DNA of 64,000 bases. Origin: Curtobacterium sp. MCBA15_012 (GTDB lineage Bacteria; Actinomycetota; Actinomycetes; Actinomycetales; Microbacteriaceae). The position numbers were made by a program, and so were the translations under genes. The DNA is taken from positions 3,224,001 through 3,288,000 of the forward strand of contig NZ_CP126267.1 in the NCBI RefSeq assembly GCF_001864935.2. Reading direction: 5' to 3'. Below are positions 37,777-46,518 of the stretch, in pieces. The notes under the pieces were generated by a model. That model had not been told where the DNA came from. It was given only the letters and a program-made list of their open reading frames with translations, and ran no database searches. Positions within the stretch are counted from its first letter, which is position 1. Each line of letters begins with the position of its first letter.

Positions 37777-38649
37777 TCACTCCATCAGTTCCCCGCGGTG
37801 GTCCGCCGCCCACTCCCGGAGGGACCGGGGCGCGGTGCCCGTGATCCGGCTCACGTCGTCGCTCATCACGTCGACGCCGTCGAGGCCGCGGCGGAGCACC
37901 CGGCCGAACTGCTGGCGCAGCCCCTCGGCCTGCCACGCGGGCACGCCGCCGGCCCGGACCACCGCGCGGTACACCCGGCTCGGCAGGTGCAGCGGGCGGA
38001 CGCGTCGGCCGAGCCCGGCGGAGAGCTCACCGGCGATGCCCGCGGCGTCGAGCGCGCGCGGACCGGTGAGGACGGGTTCGGTGCCGTCGTGGTCGTCGCT
38101 CGTCAGCACTGCGGCCGCGGTCCGGGCGATGTCGACGGTGTCGATCCAGCCCGCCCGACCCCGCCCGGTGGTGTGCGGGTACCAGCCGCGTCGGATCGCC
38201 GGGGCCGAGGGCACGAGGTTCGTCATGAACGCCGAGGGGTGCAGGATCGTCCAGGCGAGCCCGCTCTCGCGCACGAGCCGGTCCGTCCGCCAGGCGGCAG
38301 CAGCCCACGGCATCGGCGAGTGCTCGGCCGCGTCCCCGCCGGACAGGTGCACGATCCGCGGGACCCCGGCGCGCTGCGCTGCCCGGACCCCGGCCTCGCC
38401 CTGCTCGGCCTGCCGCTCGCTGACCGGCGTGACGAGGAAGAACCGGTCGACGCCGTCGAGGGCGCGCGTGAGCGCATCGACGTCGTCGAGGTCGGCGAGG
38501 CGCGCGTCGACGCCGCGCTCCCGCAGGCGGTCGGCCTGCTCGGAACGCCGGACGACGGCGCGGACGTCCGCCCCGGACGCGTGCAGCAGGGCGAGGGTCT
38601 TCCCGCCGACGTCCCCGGTGACGCCGGTGATCGCGATCGTGTCGGTCAT
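37777..38649 (-). CDS. NmrA-like NAD(P)-binding oxidoreductase
   Basis: 290 residues from ATG 38649 with GGAGGA upstream. Rossmann fold with an atypical SDR dinucleotide motif (ITGVTGDVGGKTLALL) and the NmrA-type LHPSAFMTNL segment. No canonical Tyr-xxx-Lys catalytic pair, as in quinone or sensor-type NmrA proteins. It is divergent from a MarR gene, a pairing common for regulated quinone or electrophile detoxification. Substrate unknown. Confidence 0.87.
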   Translation of the reverse strand: MTDTIAITGVTGDVGGKTLALLHASGADVRAVVRRSEQADRLRERGVDARLADLDDVDALTRALDGVDRFFLVTPVSERQAEQGEAGVRAAQRAGVPRIVHLSGGDAAEHSPMPWAAAAWRTDRLVRESGLAWTILHPSAFMTNLVPSAPAIRRGWYPHTTGRGRAGWIDTVDIARTAAAVLTSDDHDGTEPVLTGPRALDAAGIAGELSAGLGRRVRPLHLPSRVYRAVVRAGGVPAWQAEGLRQQFGRVLRRGLDGVDVMSDDVSRITGTAPRSLREWAADHRGELME

Positions 38650-38712
38650 GCTCGGTCCTCCGTCCAAGAATCAGTTTTCTGTTACTCGACCGTACGCCGG
38701 TACCCTGGAGTC
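38650..38712. promoter_or_regulatory. Divergent promoter between nmrA-like and marR genes
   Basis: The -10 TACCCT (38701-38706) lies six bases before the marR GTG. The AT-rich word ATCAGTTTTCTG, with the palindrome CAG-TTTT-CTG, is a candidate MarR operator serving both genes. Confidence 0.55.
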
Positions 38713-39171
38713 GTGTCAAGTGACGGCTCGGTGACCCCCGACGACATCGACGCGATCGCCGCGTGGACGGTGGTCCGAGCCGCCCGCGAACTCGCCCGCC
38801 GCCTCGGCGAGGACCTCGCGCACCTCGACCTGACCCCCGTCGAGTTCGGCGCACTCGTCCAGCTCGCCGCCGCCGACCACCTCAGCCAGGCCGACCTCGC
38901 CCGGGCCGTCGGGATCCGCCCGCAGAGCACGGCGACGCTGGTGGCCGCGCTCGGGACGCGGGGACTGGTCGAGCGGGGCGCCGCGCCGGGCCGGGGACGC
39001 GCCTCCCGGCTGCACCTGACGCCCGCCGGACGCGAGCTGCTGGCGGCCGCGTGGCCGATCGCGCAGGCGAGCAACGCGTGGTTCCCGGACGGCGGCACGG
39101 CCGTCGCGGCTGCGCTCCGGCCGTTCACGAGCGGGAACGCGACCGCCGAGGGGGCGGACGGCGTCGCCTGA
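38713..39171 (+). CDS. MarR-family transcriptional regulator
   Basis: 152 residues from GTG 38713, leaderless by spacing. Winged-helix core: LSQADLARAVGIRPQSTATL, then wing GRGRASRLHLTPAGREL. It likely represses the divergent NmrA-like gene and itself and is released by a small molecule. It resembles the MarR encoded 49 bases downstream but is a separate protein. Confidence 0.9.
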   Translation: MSSDGSVTPDDIDAIAAWTVVRAARELARRLGEDLAHLDLTPVEFGALVQLAAADHLSQADLARAVGIRPQSTATLVAALGTRGLVERGAAPGRGRASRLHLTPAGRELLAAAWPIAQASNAWFPDGGTAVAAALRPFTSGNATAEGADGVA

Positions 39172-39184
39172 TCGACAGGCAACC

Positions 39185-39213
39185 TTGCAAGTTCGGCTGT
39201 CGAGGATTATCGT
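39185..39213 (+). promoter_or_regulatory. Promoter and likely operator of the second MarR gene
   Basis: -35 TTGCAA (39185-39190), 17-base spacer, -10 TATCGT (39208-39213), then six bases to GTG 39220. The palindrome CTTGCAAG overlaps the -35, so self-repression is likely. Confidence 0.75.
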
Positions 39214-39219
39214 TCCGGT

Positions 39220-39639
39220 GTGGAACCACACGTCGCACTCGCGGTCGACCTGCTGACCCTGCACGGCCGCATCCGGCGGACCCTGCTCACGGGCAAGGCC
39301 GACGAGGTGACCGCGTCGCAGACCGCCGCACTCGGCCGACTGCTGCGGTACGGCGAGGCGACGGTCGCCGACCTCGCCCGCGCCGAGGGCGTCCGACCGC
39401 AGTCCATGGGCGCGACCGTCCAGGCACTCGTCGACCTCGGCCTGGCGGAGCGACGACCGGACCCCGCCGACGGGCGTCGCACCCTCGTCCGCGCCACCGA
39501 GACCGGGGAACGCGCCCGCGAGGAGGCCTGGTCGACCCGCACGGGCGTCCTCGCCGAGCGACTCGCGACCCTGTCCGACGCCGACCGCGACACGGTCGCC
39601 CAGGCCGTCGCGCTGCTCGCCCCGCTCACCGAACCCTGA
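39220..39639 (+). CDS. MarR-family transcriptional regulator of the MFS exporter
   Basis: 139 residues from a leaderless GTG. Winged-helix region ATVADLARAEGVRPQSMGAT and wing RPDPADGRRTLVRAT are typical. It lies directly ahead of the MFS gene with only 18 bases to that gene's inferred start, so the two form a repressor-exporter operon. Confidence 0.92.
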   Translation: MEPHVALAVDLLTLHGRIRRTLLTGKADEVTASQTAALGRLLRYGEATVADLARAEGVRPQSMGATVQALVDLGLAERRPDPADGRRTLVRATETGERAREEAWSTRTGVLAERLATLSDADRDTVAQAVALLAPLTEP

Positions 39640-39657
39640 CCCAGGAAGAAGCCCGCC

Positions 39658-41067
39658 ACGCCCACCACCGCGAACCGTCCCGACACCGGTGCCGTCCCGA
39701 CCACCGGGAGCGGCTTCGGCGCCAAGCTCCTCGTCCCCGTCCTGGTCGGGCCGCTCCTCAACCCGATCAACACCACGATGGTCGCCGTCGCCCTCGCCCC
39801 GATCTCGCGCGACCTCGGCATCGGGGCGTCGCAGGCGATCTGGCTCGTCGCCGCCCTGTACCTGGCGAGCGCGGTGGCCCAGCCGACGATGGGCAAGCTC
39901 GCCGACCGGTTCGGGCCGAAGAAGGTGTTCCTCACCGGACTCGTCATCGTCGGTGTCGCCGGCGTCGTGCCCGAGCTGCTGACGGGCTTCGGCGGCGCGA
40001 TCACCGCGCGGGTGCTCATCGGGATCGGGACGTCCTCCGCGTACCCGGCGGCGCTCACCACGCTGCGGCAGCACTCGGCCCGGATCGGCAAGCCGACGCC
40101 GCCGCTCGTCCTCGGCGCGCTGTCGATCACCTCGCTCGTGTCCGCCGCCGCGGGGCCACCCCTCGGCGGGGTCCTCGTCGCGGCGTTCGGCTGGCACGCG
40201 ATCTTCCTCGTCAACGTGCCGCTCGCGGTGTTCGGGATCGTGGTCGCTGCGCTGTGGTTGCCCTCGGACCGGCTCCGCCCGCGCGACCCCGACGAGCTGC
40301 CGGTGCGCACGGCGCTCGACCCGGTCGGCATGCTGCTCACCACCGGGACGGTGTCGGCGCTGCTCGTGTTCCTGCTCGACCTGCGGCAGGGCTGGTGGTG
40401 GCTGCTCGGCGTCGCGGTGGCGCTGCTCGTCGCCCTCGTCCTCTGGGAACTCCGCGCCGTGCGGCCCTTCGTCGACGTGCGCCTGCTCGCCCGGAACGGT
40501 GCCCTGTCGCGCACGTACGCCCGGCTCTTCCTGACGTACCTGCTCGCGTACACGATGACGTACGGGTTCTCGCAGTGGGTGCAGGACGTCGCGGGCTACC
40601 CGAGCGACGTCGCCGGGTACCTGCAGCTCCCGGCCGCGGTGGTCGCCGGCGTCGTGTCGTTCCTGGTCGCCCGGAGGACCGCGGTGCGCCGACCCCTCGT
40701 CGTCGCGGCGCTCGTCCCGCTCGTCGGCGCCGCGCTCCTGCTGTTCCTGCACGCCGGGTCGCCGCTCGTGCTGCTGCTCGTGGTGCCGGCGCTGTTCGGG
40801 GTGCCGCAGGCCCTGGCCTCGGTGTCGAACCAGGCGGCGCTGTACCGGGTCGTGCCGTCGGAGTACATCGGGACCGCGGCGGGGCTGTCCCGGACGAGCA
40901 TCTACATCGGGGCGATCGCGGCGTCCTCGCTCATCGGCGGGGTGTTCGGCCAGGCCCCGACCACGCCGGACCTGCACGTGCTCGCGTGGGTGATGCTCGG
41001 GGTCGCGGTGCTGCTGTCCGTGCTGACGCTCGCCGACCGTGCGCTCGCCCGGGCCGACGCGCGCTGA
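39658..41067 (+). CDS. MFS drug exporter (DHA2-like), apparent ACG start
   Basis: About 469 residues if read from 39658. There are 12-14 membrane helices and the MFS motif GKLADRFGPKKVF. The open frame begins at 39640, and family-like sequence (GAKLLVPVLVGPLLNPINTT) lies before the first ATG at 39778, which would delete part of helix 1. No ATG, GTG or TTG occurs there. A good Shine-Dalgarno, AGGAAG, sits nine bases before ACG 39658, exactly where a start is expected. Either ACG is used or an ATG was lost by a T-to-C change. Annotators would probably choose 39778. Likely exports toxic compounds sensed by the upstream MarR protein. Confidence 0.85.
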   Translation, partial: TPTTANRPDTGAVPTTGSGFGAKLLVPVLVGPLLNPINTTMVAVALAPISRDLGIGASQAIWLVAALYLASAVAQPTMGKLADRFGPKKVFLTGLVIVGVAGVVPELLTGFGGAITARVLIGIGTSSAYPAALTTLRQHSARIGKPTPPLVLGALSITSLVSAAAGPPLGGVLVAAFGWHAIFLVNVPLAVFGIVVAALWLPSDRLRPRDPDELPVRTALDPVGMLLTTGTVSALLVFLLDLRQGWWWLLGVAVALLVALVLWELRAVRPFVDVRLLARNGALSRTYARLFLTYLLAYTMTYGFSQWVQDVAGYPSDVAGYLQLPAAVVAGVVSFLVARRTAVRRPLVVAALVPLVGAALLLFLHAGSPLVLLLVVPALFGVPQALASVSNQAALYRVVPSEYIGTAAGLSRTSIYIGAIAASSLIGGVFGQAPTTPDLHVLAWVMLGVAVLLSVLTLADRALARADAR

Positions 41068-41093
41068 GCGGGCCGCGCCTCCCGGCCGCGCGG

Positions 41094-41146
41094 ATGGAGC
41101 AGGAAACGTCGAGTGACCGGCCGCCACCCGACGTTTCCTGCTCCAT
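41094..41146. repeat. ATGGAGCAG palindromic element, copy C
   Basis: Perfect 17-bp arms ATGGAGCAGGAAACGTC / GACGTTTCCTGCTCCAT plus partial pairing inside. The 53-base length and outer sequence match copies A and B 16 kb away. It lies just behind the MFS gene and may terminate it. Confidence 0.88.
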
Positions 41147-41230
41147 CCCGGGACGGGGACGGGGGACGGGGGACGGGGGACGGGAACGCAGACGGGGGGG
41201 GGGGGACGGGGACGGGAACGGGGGCGGGGC
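41147..41230. repeat. GGGGACG repeats with a 12-G homopolymer
   Basis: Short GGGGGAC-type units run from 41154 and include twelve consecutive G at 41194-41205, 66 bases before the purU -10. Such tracts slip easily. The plus strand is nearly all purine. Confidence 0.85.
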
Positions 41231-41282
41231 CGGGGACGCACCCGACCGCGGACGGGCGCACCGCGCCCGGTACCCTGATCCG

Positions 41283-42143
41283 GTGACCGACCCGACCCCC
41301 ACGCACTGGACCCTCACGCTCGTCTGCGACGACCGGCCAGGGATCGTGCACGCCGTCTCCGGAGCCGTCGTGGCGGCGAACGGCAACATCACCGAGTCGC
41401 AGCAGTTCTCGAGCGCCGACACGAACACGTTCTTCATGCGCCTGCAGGTGATGGCGCCGGTCGACCGCGCCGCGTTCGAGCAGGCCCTCGCGCCCGTGGT
41501 CGAGCGGTACGACGCCCGCGTGCAGCTCGACGTCGTCGGTCGGCCGCTCCGCACGCTCGTGCTCGTGTCGAAGGCCGGGCACTGCCTGAACGACCTGCTG
41601 TACCGGCAGCGCGGCGGGCAGCTCCCGATCGAGGTGCCGCTCGTCCTGTCGAACCACCCCGACCTGTCCGAGCTGGCCGCGTTCTACTCGGTGCCGTTCG
41701 AGCACCGTCCGGTCACCGACCCGGCGTCGAAGCAGGCGATGGAGCAGCGCATCCTCGACGCCGTGGACGAGCACGACATCGAACTCGTCGTCCTGGCGCG
41801 GTACATGCAGATCCTGTCGCCGGAGCTCTGCGCCGCGCTCGAGGGCCGCGCCGTCAACATCCACCACTCCTTCCTGCCGGGTTTCAAGGGCGCGAACCCC
41901 TACCGGCAGGCGCACGCGCGGGGCGTGAAGCTCATCGGCGCGACGGCGCACTTCGTGACGAGCGACCTCGACGAGGGCCCGATCATCGAGCAGAACGTCG
42001 TCCGGGTCGACCACACGAAGGACCCGTCCGAGCTCGTGTCCATCGGCCAGGACGAAGAGTCCCGCACCCTCACCCAGGCGGTCCGCTGGATCGCCGAGGA
42101 CCGCGTGCTCCTGGACGGCGCCCGCACCATCATCTTCAGGTAG
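41283..42143 (+). CDS. purU: Formyltetrahydrofolate deformylase
   Basis: 286 residues from GTG 41283; TACCCT ends six bases upstream, so probably leaderless. An N-terminal ACT domain (LTLVCDDRPGIVHAVSGAVV) precedes the formyltransferase fold (VVLARYMQILSPELC, AVNIHHSFLPGFKGANPYRQ). It releases formate from 10-formyl-THF, balancing the glyA-folD one-carbon pool. Six bases separate it from the next gene. Confidence 0.96.
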   Translation: MTDPTPTHWTLTLVCDDRPGIVHAVSGAVVAANGNITESQQFSSADTNTFFMRLQVMAPVDRAAFEQALAPVVERYDARVQLDVVGRPLRTLVLVSKAGHCLNDLLYRQRGGQLPIEVPLVLSNHPDLSELAAFYSVPFEHRPVTDPASKQAMEQRILDAVDEHDIELVVLARYMQILSPELCAALEGRAVNIHHSFLPGFKGANPYRQAHARGVKLIGATAHFVTSDLDEGPIIEQNVVRVDHTKDPSELVSIGQDEESRTLTQAVRWIAEDRVLLDGARTIIFR

Positions 42144-42149
42144 GACCGC

Positions 42150-42557
42150 ATGACGAACGCACCGCAGAGCCCCGTCGACTGGGGCGAGGTCCCACCGCCC
42201 GTCGACCCGGCAGCGCCCCGTCACCGCCTGGACGGGTGGGGCGTCCTGCGCATCGTCGTGTGCGCGTTCGGCCTGCTGTCGCTCGCGATCTGGGGCTACT
42301 GGTCGTGGATCCTGCCCTGGCCCGGGTACCTGTTCATGGTCGGGGCGCCGCTGTTCGCCGCCGTCGTGTGGTTCTTCTTCCGGTCGCCGCGGTCGCCGAT
42401 CGACACCGACGTCGTCGGCAAGGTGATCGTCGAGACCGCGCTGGTCGTGGCCGCCGCAGCGTGCTGGGTGTCGATCGGGCTGCCGGTGGTCGGGCTCGTG
42501 TTCGTGCTGGTGGCGGCGGTGTCCGGGGTGGTCGCGTTCCGTCGGGAGACGGCGTGA
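42150..42557 (+). CDS. Small membrane protein, probably DUF2568 (YrdB-like)
   Basis: 135 residues from ATG 42150. Four membrane helices (~32-48, 57-77, 92-108, 112-129) with Trp- and Pro-rich loops (YWSWILPWPGYLFMVGAPLF), the pattern of YrdB/DUF2568 proteins. Its stop overlaps nagA (GTGA). Function unknown; the family assignment is moderate. Confidence 0.75.
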   Translation: MTNAPQSPVDWGEVPPPVDPAAPRHRLDGWGVLRIVVCAFGLLSLAIWGYWSWILPWPGYLFMVGAPLFAAVVWFFFRSPRSPIDTDVVGKVIVETALVVAAAACWVSIGLPVVGLVFVLVAAVSGVVAFRRETA

Positions 42558-43795
42558 GCGACGCGTCCGGCGCCGGCCGGGTCCCCGGGTCCGGTCCCGT
42601 CCCCGGCGTGGTCCCCGGCCTGGAGGCGCGGCGCACGCTGGTCCGCGCGTCGCACGTCGTCGACGCGGCCGGGTCCACCGCCGACGGCTGGGTCCTGCTC
42701 GCGGGTGACGTGATCGAGGCGGTCGGGGCCGGCCCGGTGGGGCTCGACCCGGTCTCGCCCGGCCGCGGTCCGGGTGCGGACGTCGAGGTCGTCGACCTCG
42801 GCGACGCCGTCCTGACGCCCGGGTTCGTCGACCTGCACGGCCACGGCGGGGGTGGAGCCGCCTACGAGGACGACACGTTCGACGCCGCCCTCGCCGTGCA
42901 CCGAGCGCACGGCACGACCCGGTCGGTGCTGTCCCTCGTCGCGAACCCGATCCCGTCCCTGGTGGCATCGCTCGACCGCATCCGTGCCGTCGCGGCCACC
43001 GACCCGCTCGTCCTCGGCGTGCACCTCGAGGGGCCGTTCCTCTCGCCGCACAACAAGGGCGCGCACAACGCCTCGTTCCTGCTCGACCCGACACCGGCCA
43101 CCGTCGAGACCCTGCTCGAGGCCGGAGACGGTGTCCTCCGCCAGGTGACGATCGCGCCCGAGCTGCCGGGAGCGCTCGACGCCGTCCGCCGCTTCACCGC
43201 CGCCGGGGTCACCGTCGCCGTCGGGCACACCGTCTGCTCGTACGACCAGGCCCGGGCCGCGTTCGACGCCGGCGCCACCCTGCTCACGCACGCGTGCAAC
43301 GCCATGCCGGGGCTGCACCACCGTGCGCCGGGACCGATCGCCGCCGCGCTCGAGGACGACCGGGTGACGCTCGAACTCATCCTCGACGGCGTGCACGTGC
43401 ACCCCGCCGTCGCCCGTGTCCTGCTCCGCGGGGCGCCGGGACGGGTCGCGCTCATCACCGACGCGATGGGTGCCGCCGGGTCACCGGACGGCTCGTACGC
43501 GCTCGGGTCACTCGCCGTCACCGTGACCGACGGGGTCGCGCGCGTGGCGGGCACCGACACGATCGCGGGGTCGACGCTCACCCAGGACCAGGCCCTGCGG
43601 CTCGCGGTCTCGGCGGCGGGGGTCTCGCTGCCCGACGCCGTCGGTGCGCTCACCGCCGTCCCCGCTGCCGCGCTCGGGGCCGGGGACCGGCTCGGGCGGA
43701 TCGCACCCGGGTACGCGGCGGACCTGGTGGCGCTGTCGCCAGGGCTCGACGTGCTGCGGGTGTGGGGCGCCGGGCGCGAGCTGCCGACCGACTGA
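42554..43795 (+). CDS. nagA: N-acetylglucosamine-6-phosphate deacetylase
   Basis: 413 residues from GTG 42554. Amidohydrolase that removes acetate from GlcNAc-6-P, feeding NagB. Metal and catalytic motifs: DLHGHGGGG, HLEGPFLS, VGHT, THACNAMPGLHHR and the catalytic Asp in ITDAMGAAG. The N-terminus has a Gly/Pro-rich extension of ~28 residues. It is the third gene of the purU operon; nagB lies 1.4 kb downstream on the other strand. Confidence 0.95.
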   Translation: MSDASGAGRVPGSGPVPGVVPGLEARRTLVRASHVVDAAGSTADGWVLLAGDVIEAVGAGPVGLDPVSPGRGPGADVEVVDLGDAVLTPGFVDLHGHGGGGAAYEDDTFDAALAVHRAHGTTRSVLSLVANPIPSLVASLDRIRAVAATDPLVLGVHLEGPFLSPHNKGAHNASFLLDPTPATVETLLEAGDGVLRQVTIAPELPGALDAVRRFTAAGVTVAVGHTVCSYDQARAAFDAGATLLTHACNAMPGLHHRAPGPIAAALEDDRVTLELILDGVHVHPAVARVLLRGAPGRVALITDAMGAAGSPDGSYALGSLAVTVTDGVARVAGTDTIAGSTLTQDQALRLAVSAAGVSLPDAVGALTAVPAAALGAGDRLGRIAPGYAADLVALSPGLDVLRVWGAGRELPTD

Positions 43796-43933
43796 CGACG
43801 CGCGCCGCGCGGACCACGGTGCGCACGCCGTCTGGGTGGGCACCCGTCCGCACCGAGCACGCCGTCCGTGCGGAGCGCCCGCCCGCGCCGAGCCCGTCCG
43901 ACACCCCGACCCCCTCGGTGCCAGGCTGGCCGC

Positions 43934-45103
43934 ATGAGCGTCATGGTCTCGCCGTTCGATGCCCGCCGCGACCGCACGAGCGAGAAGTACACCGCGTACC
44001 CCGCCGACGTACTGCCGATGTTCGTCGCCGAGATGGACTCCGTGCCCGCCGAACCGATCCGCGAGGCCCTCGCCCGAGCCGTCACGAACGGGGACACCGG
44101 CTACCTCGGGCACACCCGGGTCCTGCCCGAGGTGTTCGCCGACTTCGCCGCTCGCCGGTGGGGGTGGGACGTCGACCCCGACCTCGTCCGGACCACCACG
44201 GACGTGTCCGTCGCGGCCGTCGAGGTGCTGCGCCGGGTGATCGCCCCGGGTGACCAGGTCGTCGTGATGCCGCCCGTGTACCCGCCGTTCTGGGACTACG
44301 TGCACGAGGCCGGCGGGGTCGTGACCGAGGTCCCGCTCGTCGCCCCCGAGGGCGAACCGGACCCGTTCGGCACCACGGCCGGGTGGCGGATCGACCTCGA
44401 CGGCCTGCGCCGGGCCTTCGCCGAGGGCGCCCGCACCGTGCTGCTCTGCAACCCGCACAACCCGCTCGGGCTCGTGCACCCCCGGGAGTCGCTCGTCGCC
44501 CTCGCGCAGCTCGCGGCCGAGTGGGACGCCGTGGTGGTGTCGGACGAGATCCACGCGCCGCTCACGCACGCCGACGCGGTGTTCACGCCCTTCCTGACCT
44601 GTGGGCCCGAGGCGGTCGAGCACGGGGTCGCCCTGACGAGCGCGAGCAAGGCGTGGAACCTGGCCGGGACGAAGTGCGCGCTCATGGTGGGCGCGTCCGA
44701 CCGTGCCCGGGGCTGGTTCGACGGCCTGCCCGTCGAGGTCGTCGAGCGGACGGGCATCCTCGGCTACACCGCGAGCGTGGCGGCGTTCCGCGACGGCGAG
44801 CCATGGCTGGCGTCAGTCCTGGCGGAGCTCGCGGCGAACCGACGGGTGCTCGCCGAGGAGCTCGGCACACTGCTGCCCGGCGCGGGGTACCGGCAGCCGC
44901 AGGCGTCGTACCTGGCCTGGCTCGACCTGCGGGCCCTGCCGTGGGGCGACGACCCCGCGCTGCTCCTGGTCGAGCGGGCGAAGGTCGCGCTGACGAACGG
45001 GCGGGACTTCGGGCGGCAGGGGGTCGGGCACGCCCGGCTCAACTTCGGGTGCTCCGAGGAGACCCTGCGTGAGGGGCTCGCCCGCCTGGCCGCCGCCCGC
45101 TGA
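43934..45103 (+). CDS. MalY/PatB-type PLP aminotransferase (cystathionine beta-lyase-like)
   Basis: 389 residues from ATG 43934; CAGGCT ends six bases before it. Fold-type I PLP enzyme with NPHNPLG, VSDEIHAPL and PLP lysine Lys239 in TSASKAWNLAGTKCA. PFDARRDRTSEKYTAYP at the start and DMDS-like AEMDSVPAEPI are typical of MalY/PatB proteins, which cleave cystathionine or cysteine conjugates. The true substrate cannot be read from sequence. Confidence 0.9.
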   Translation: MSVMVSPFDARRDRTSEKYTAYPADVLPMFVAEMDSVPAEPIREALARAVTNGDTGYLGHTRVLPEVFADFAARRWGWDVDPDLVRTTTDVSVAAVEVLRRVIAPGDQVVVMPPVYPPFWDYVHEAGGVVTEVPLVAPEGEPDPFGTTAGWRIDLDGLRRAFAEGARTVLLCNPHNPLGLVHPRESLVALAQLAAEWDAVVVSDEIHAPLTHADAVFTPFLTCGPEAVEHGVALTSASKAWNLAGTKCALMVGASDRARGWFDGLPVEVVERTGILGYTASVAAFRDGEPWLASVLAELAANRRVLAEELGTLLPGAGYRQPQASYLAWLDLRALPWGDDPALLLVERAKVALTNGRDFGRQGVGHARLNFGCSEETLREGLARLAAAR

Positions 45104-45171
45104 CACCCGACGCGCACCGCACCCTCACACGACGTCCGCAGCCCGGCCAGCACCCGCGCCGCAGCGCCCCG

Positions 45172-45957
45172 TCACTCGAACCGCTGCCACTCGGGCTTGT
45201 TCGCGTACGTGTACCGGTAGTAGTCGGCGAGGCGCAAGCCGGCCGCGGCCTCCTCGTCGACGACGACCGTCGCGTGCTCGTGCAGCTGCAGCGCCGACCC
45301 GGGGACGAACGACGACAGCGGCCCCTCGACCGCGGCGGCGACGGCGTCGGCCTTCGCGGATCCCTGGGCGACGAGCACGAGCTCGCGGGCCTCGAGGATC
45401 GTCCCGAGCCCCTGCGTCATGCAGTGCGTCGGCACCTGGTCGAGCGAGTCGAAGAAGCGGGCGTTGGCCTCGCGCGTCGAGGGTGCGAGCGTCTTGATGC
45501 GGGTGCGCGAGGCGAACGACGACGTCGGCTCGTTGAACCCGATGTGCCCGTTCGCCCCGATGCCGAGGATCTGCACGTCGACCCCACCAGCGGCGCGGAT
45601 CGCGGCGTCGTACTCCTTGGCCGCGAACGCCAGGTCGGCGGCCCGGCCGTCCGGCACGCGGACCCGAGCGGGGTCGAACCCGAGCGGCTCCACGACGTCC
45701 CGGGCGATGACGCTCGCGTAGGACTCCGGGTGCTCGAGCGGGATGCCGACGTACTCGTCGAGCGCGAACCCGCGGGCGGCGCCGAACGACACCTCCCCCG
45801 CCTCGACCCGGCGTCGCAGGTCGGCGTAGATCCCCTGCGGACTCGACCCCGTCGCCAGGCCCACGACGGCGGACGGCTTCTCGGTCACGACGGACGCGAT
45901 CTTCGCTGCGGCCACACGCCCGACCTCGGCCGGCGTCGGCAGGATGATGATCTCCAC
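45172..45957 (-). CDS. nagB: Glucosamine-6-phosphate deaminase
   Basis: 261 residues from GTG 45957; TACGCT ends six bases upstream, so leaderless. It converts glucosamine-6-P to fructose-6-P and ammonia. Signature LGIGANGHIGFNEP, catalytic region GFALDEYVGI and the THCMTQGLGTIL segment are intact. A dre-like operator overlaps its promoter. Confidence 0.96.
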   Translation of the reverse strand: MEIIILPTPAEVGRVAAAKIASVVTEKPSAVVGLATGSSPQGIYADLRRRVEAGEVSFGAARGFALDEYVGIPLEHPESYASVIARDVVEPLGFDPARVRVPDGRAADLAFAAKEYDAAIRAAGGVDVQILGIGANGHIGFNEPTSSFASRTRIKTLAPSTREANARFFDSLDQVPTHCMTQGLGTILEARELVLVAQGSAKADAVAAAVEGPLSSFVPGSALQLHEHATVVVDEEAAAGLRLADYYRYTYANKPEWQRFE

Positions 45958-45963
45958 GCCGCC

Positions 45964-46009
45964 AGCGTACTGGTCATGACCACTTCGCGACAGGGGTGGG
46001 CGGTAGCGT
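45964..46009. promoter_or_regulatory. Divergent leaderless promoters flanking a dre-like (DasR/NagR) operator
   Basis: ACTGGTCATGACCACT (45969-45984) contains the perfect palindrome TGGTCATGACCA. It differs from the DasR consensus ACTGGTCTAGACCACT only at the two central bases. It touches the nagB -10 (complement of 45964-45969). The Nudix -10 TAGCGT is at 46004-46009. GlcNAc-derived phosphates should lift repression. Confidence 0.82.
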
Positions 46010-46015
46010 GAGGGC

Positions 46016-46495
46016 ATGCCCACCCCCGACTTCGTCCTGTCCCTCCGCGCGAAGATCGGCACGGACCTGCTCTGGCTGACCGGTGTGACCGCCGTCGTGA
46101 CCCGCGGCGAGGGCGACGCCCGCGAGCTGCTCGTCGTCCGTCGCGCTGACACGGGCGCGTACACGCCGGTGACGGGCATCGTCGACCCGGGCGAGGAGCC
46201 CGCGGTCGCCGCCGAACGCGAGGTCCTCGAGGAGGCCGACGTCGTCGCGGTCGCCGAACGTCTGGCGTGGGTGCAGGTCCTGCCCGAGATGACGTACCCG
46301 AACGGGGACCGCGCGCAGTACCTCGACCTGGTGTTCGCGTGCCGCTGGGTCTCCGGCACGCCCGCGCCCGCCGACGGCGAGAACACCGAGGCGTTCTGGG
46401 CACCGCTCGACGCGCTCCCCGAGATGTCCGCGGACATGCGGGCCCGCGTCGCCGCCGCACTGGCCGACGAGCGGGAGGCGCGCTTCGAGCGCTGA
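46016..46495 (+). CDS. Nudix hydrolase
   Basis: 159 residues from a leaderless ATG. The Nudix box is GIVDPGEEPAVAAEREVLEE, with Asp replacing the final Gly, which is tolerated in some members. The C-terminal part resembles ADP-ribose or NADH-type hydrolases only loosely; substrate unknown. It shares an intergenic operator with nagB, so it may be induced with amino-sugar use. Confidence 0.88.
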   Translation: MPTPDFVLSLRAKIGTDLLWLTGVTAVVTRGEGDARELLVVRRADTGAYTPVTGIVDPGEEPAVAAEREVLEEADVVAVAERLAWVQVLPEMTYPNGDRAQYLDLVFACRWVSGTPAPADGENTEAFWAPLDALPEMSADMRARVAAALADEREARFER

Positions 46496-46518
46496 CCCGG
46501 CCCCGGCGGGTCACCAGC

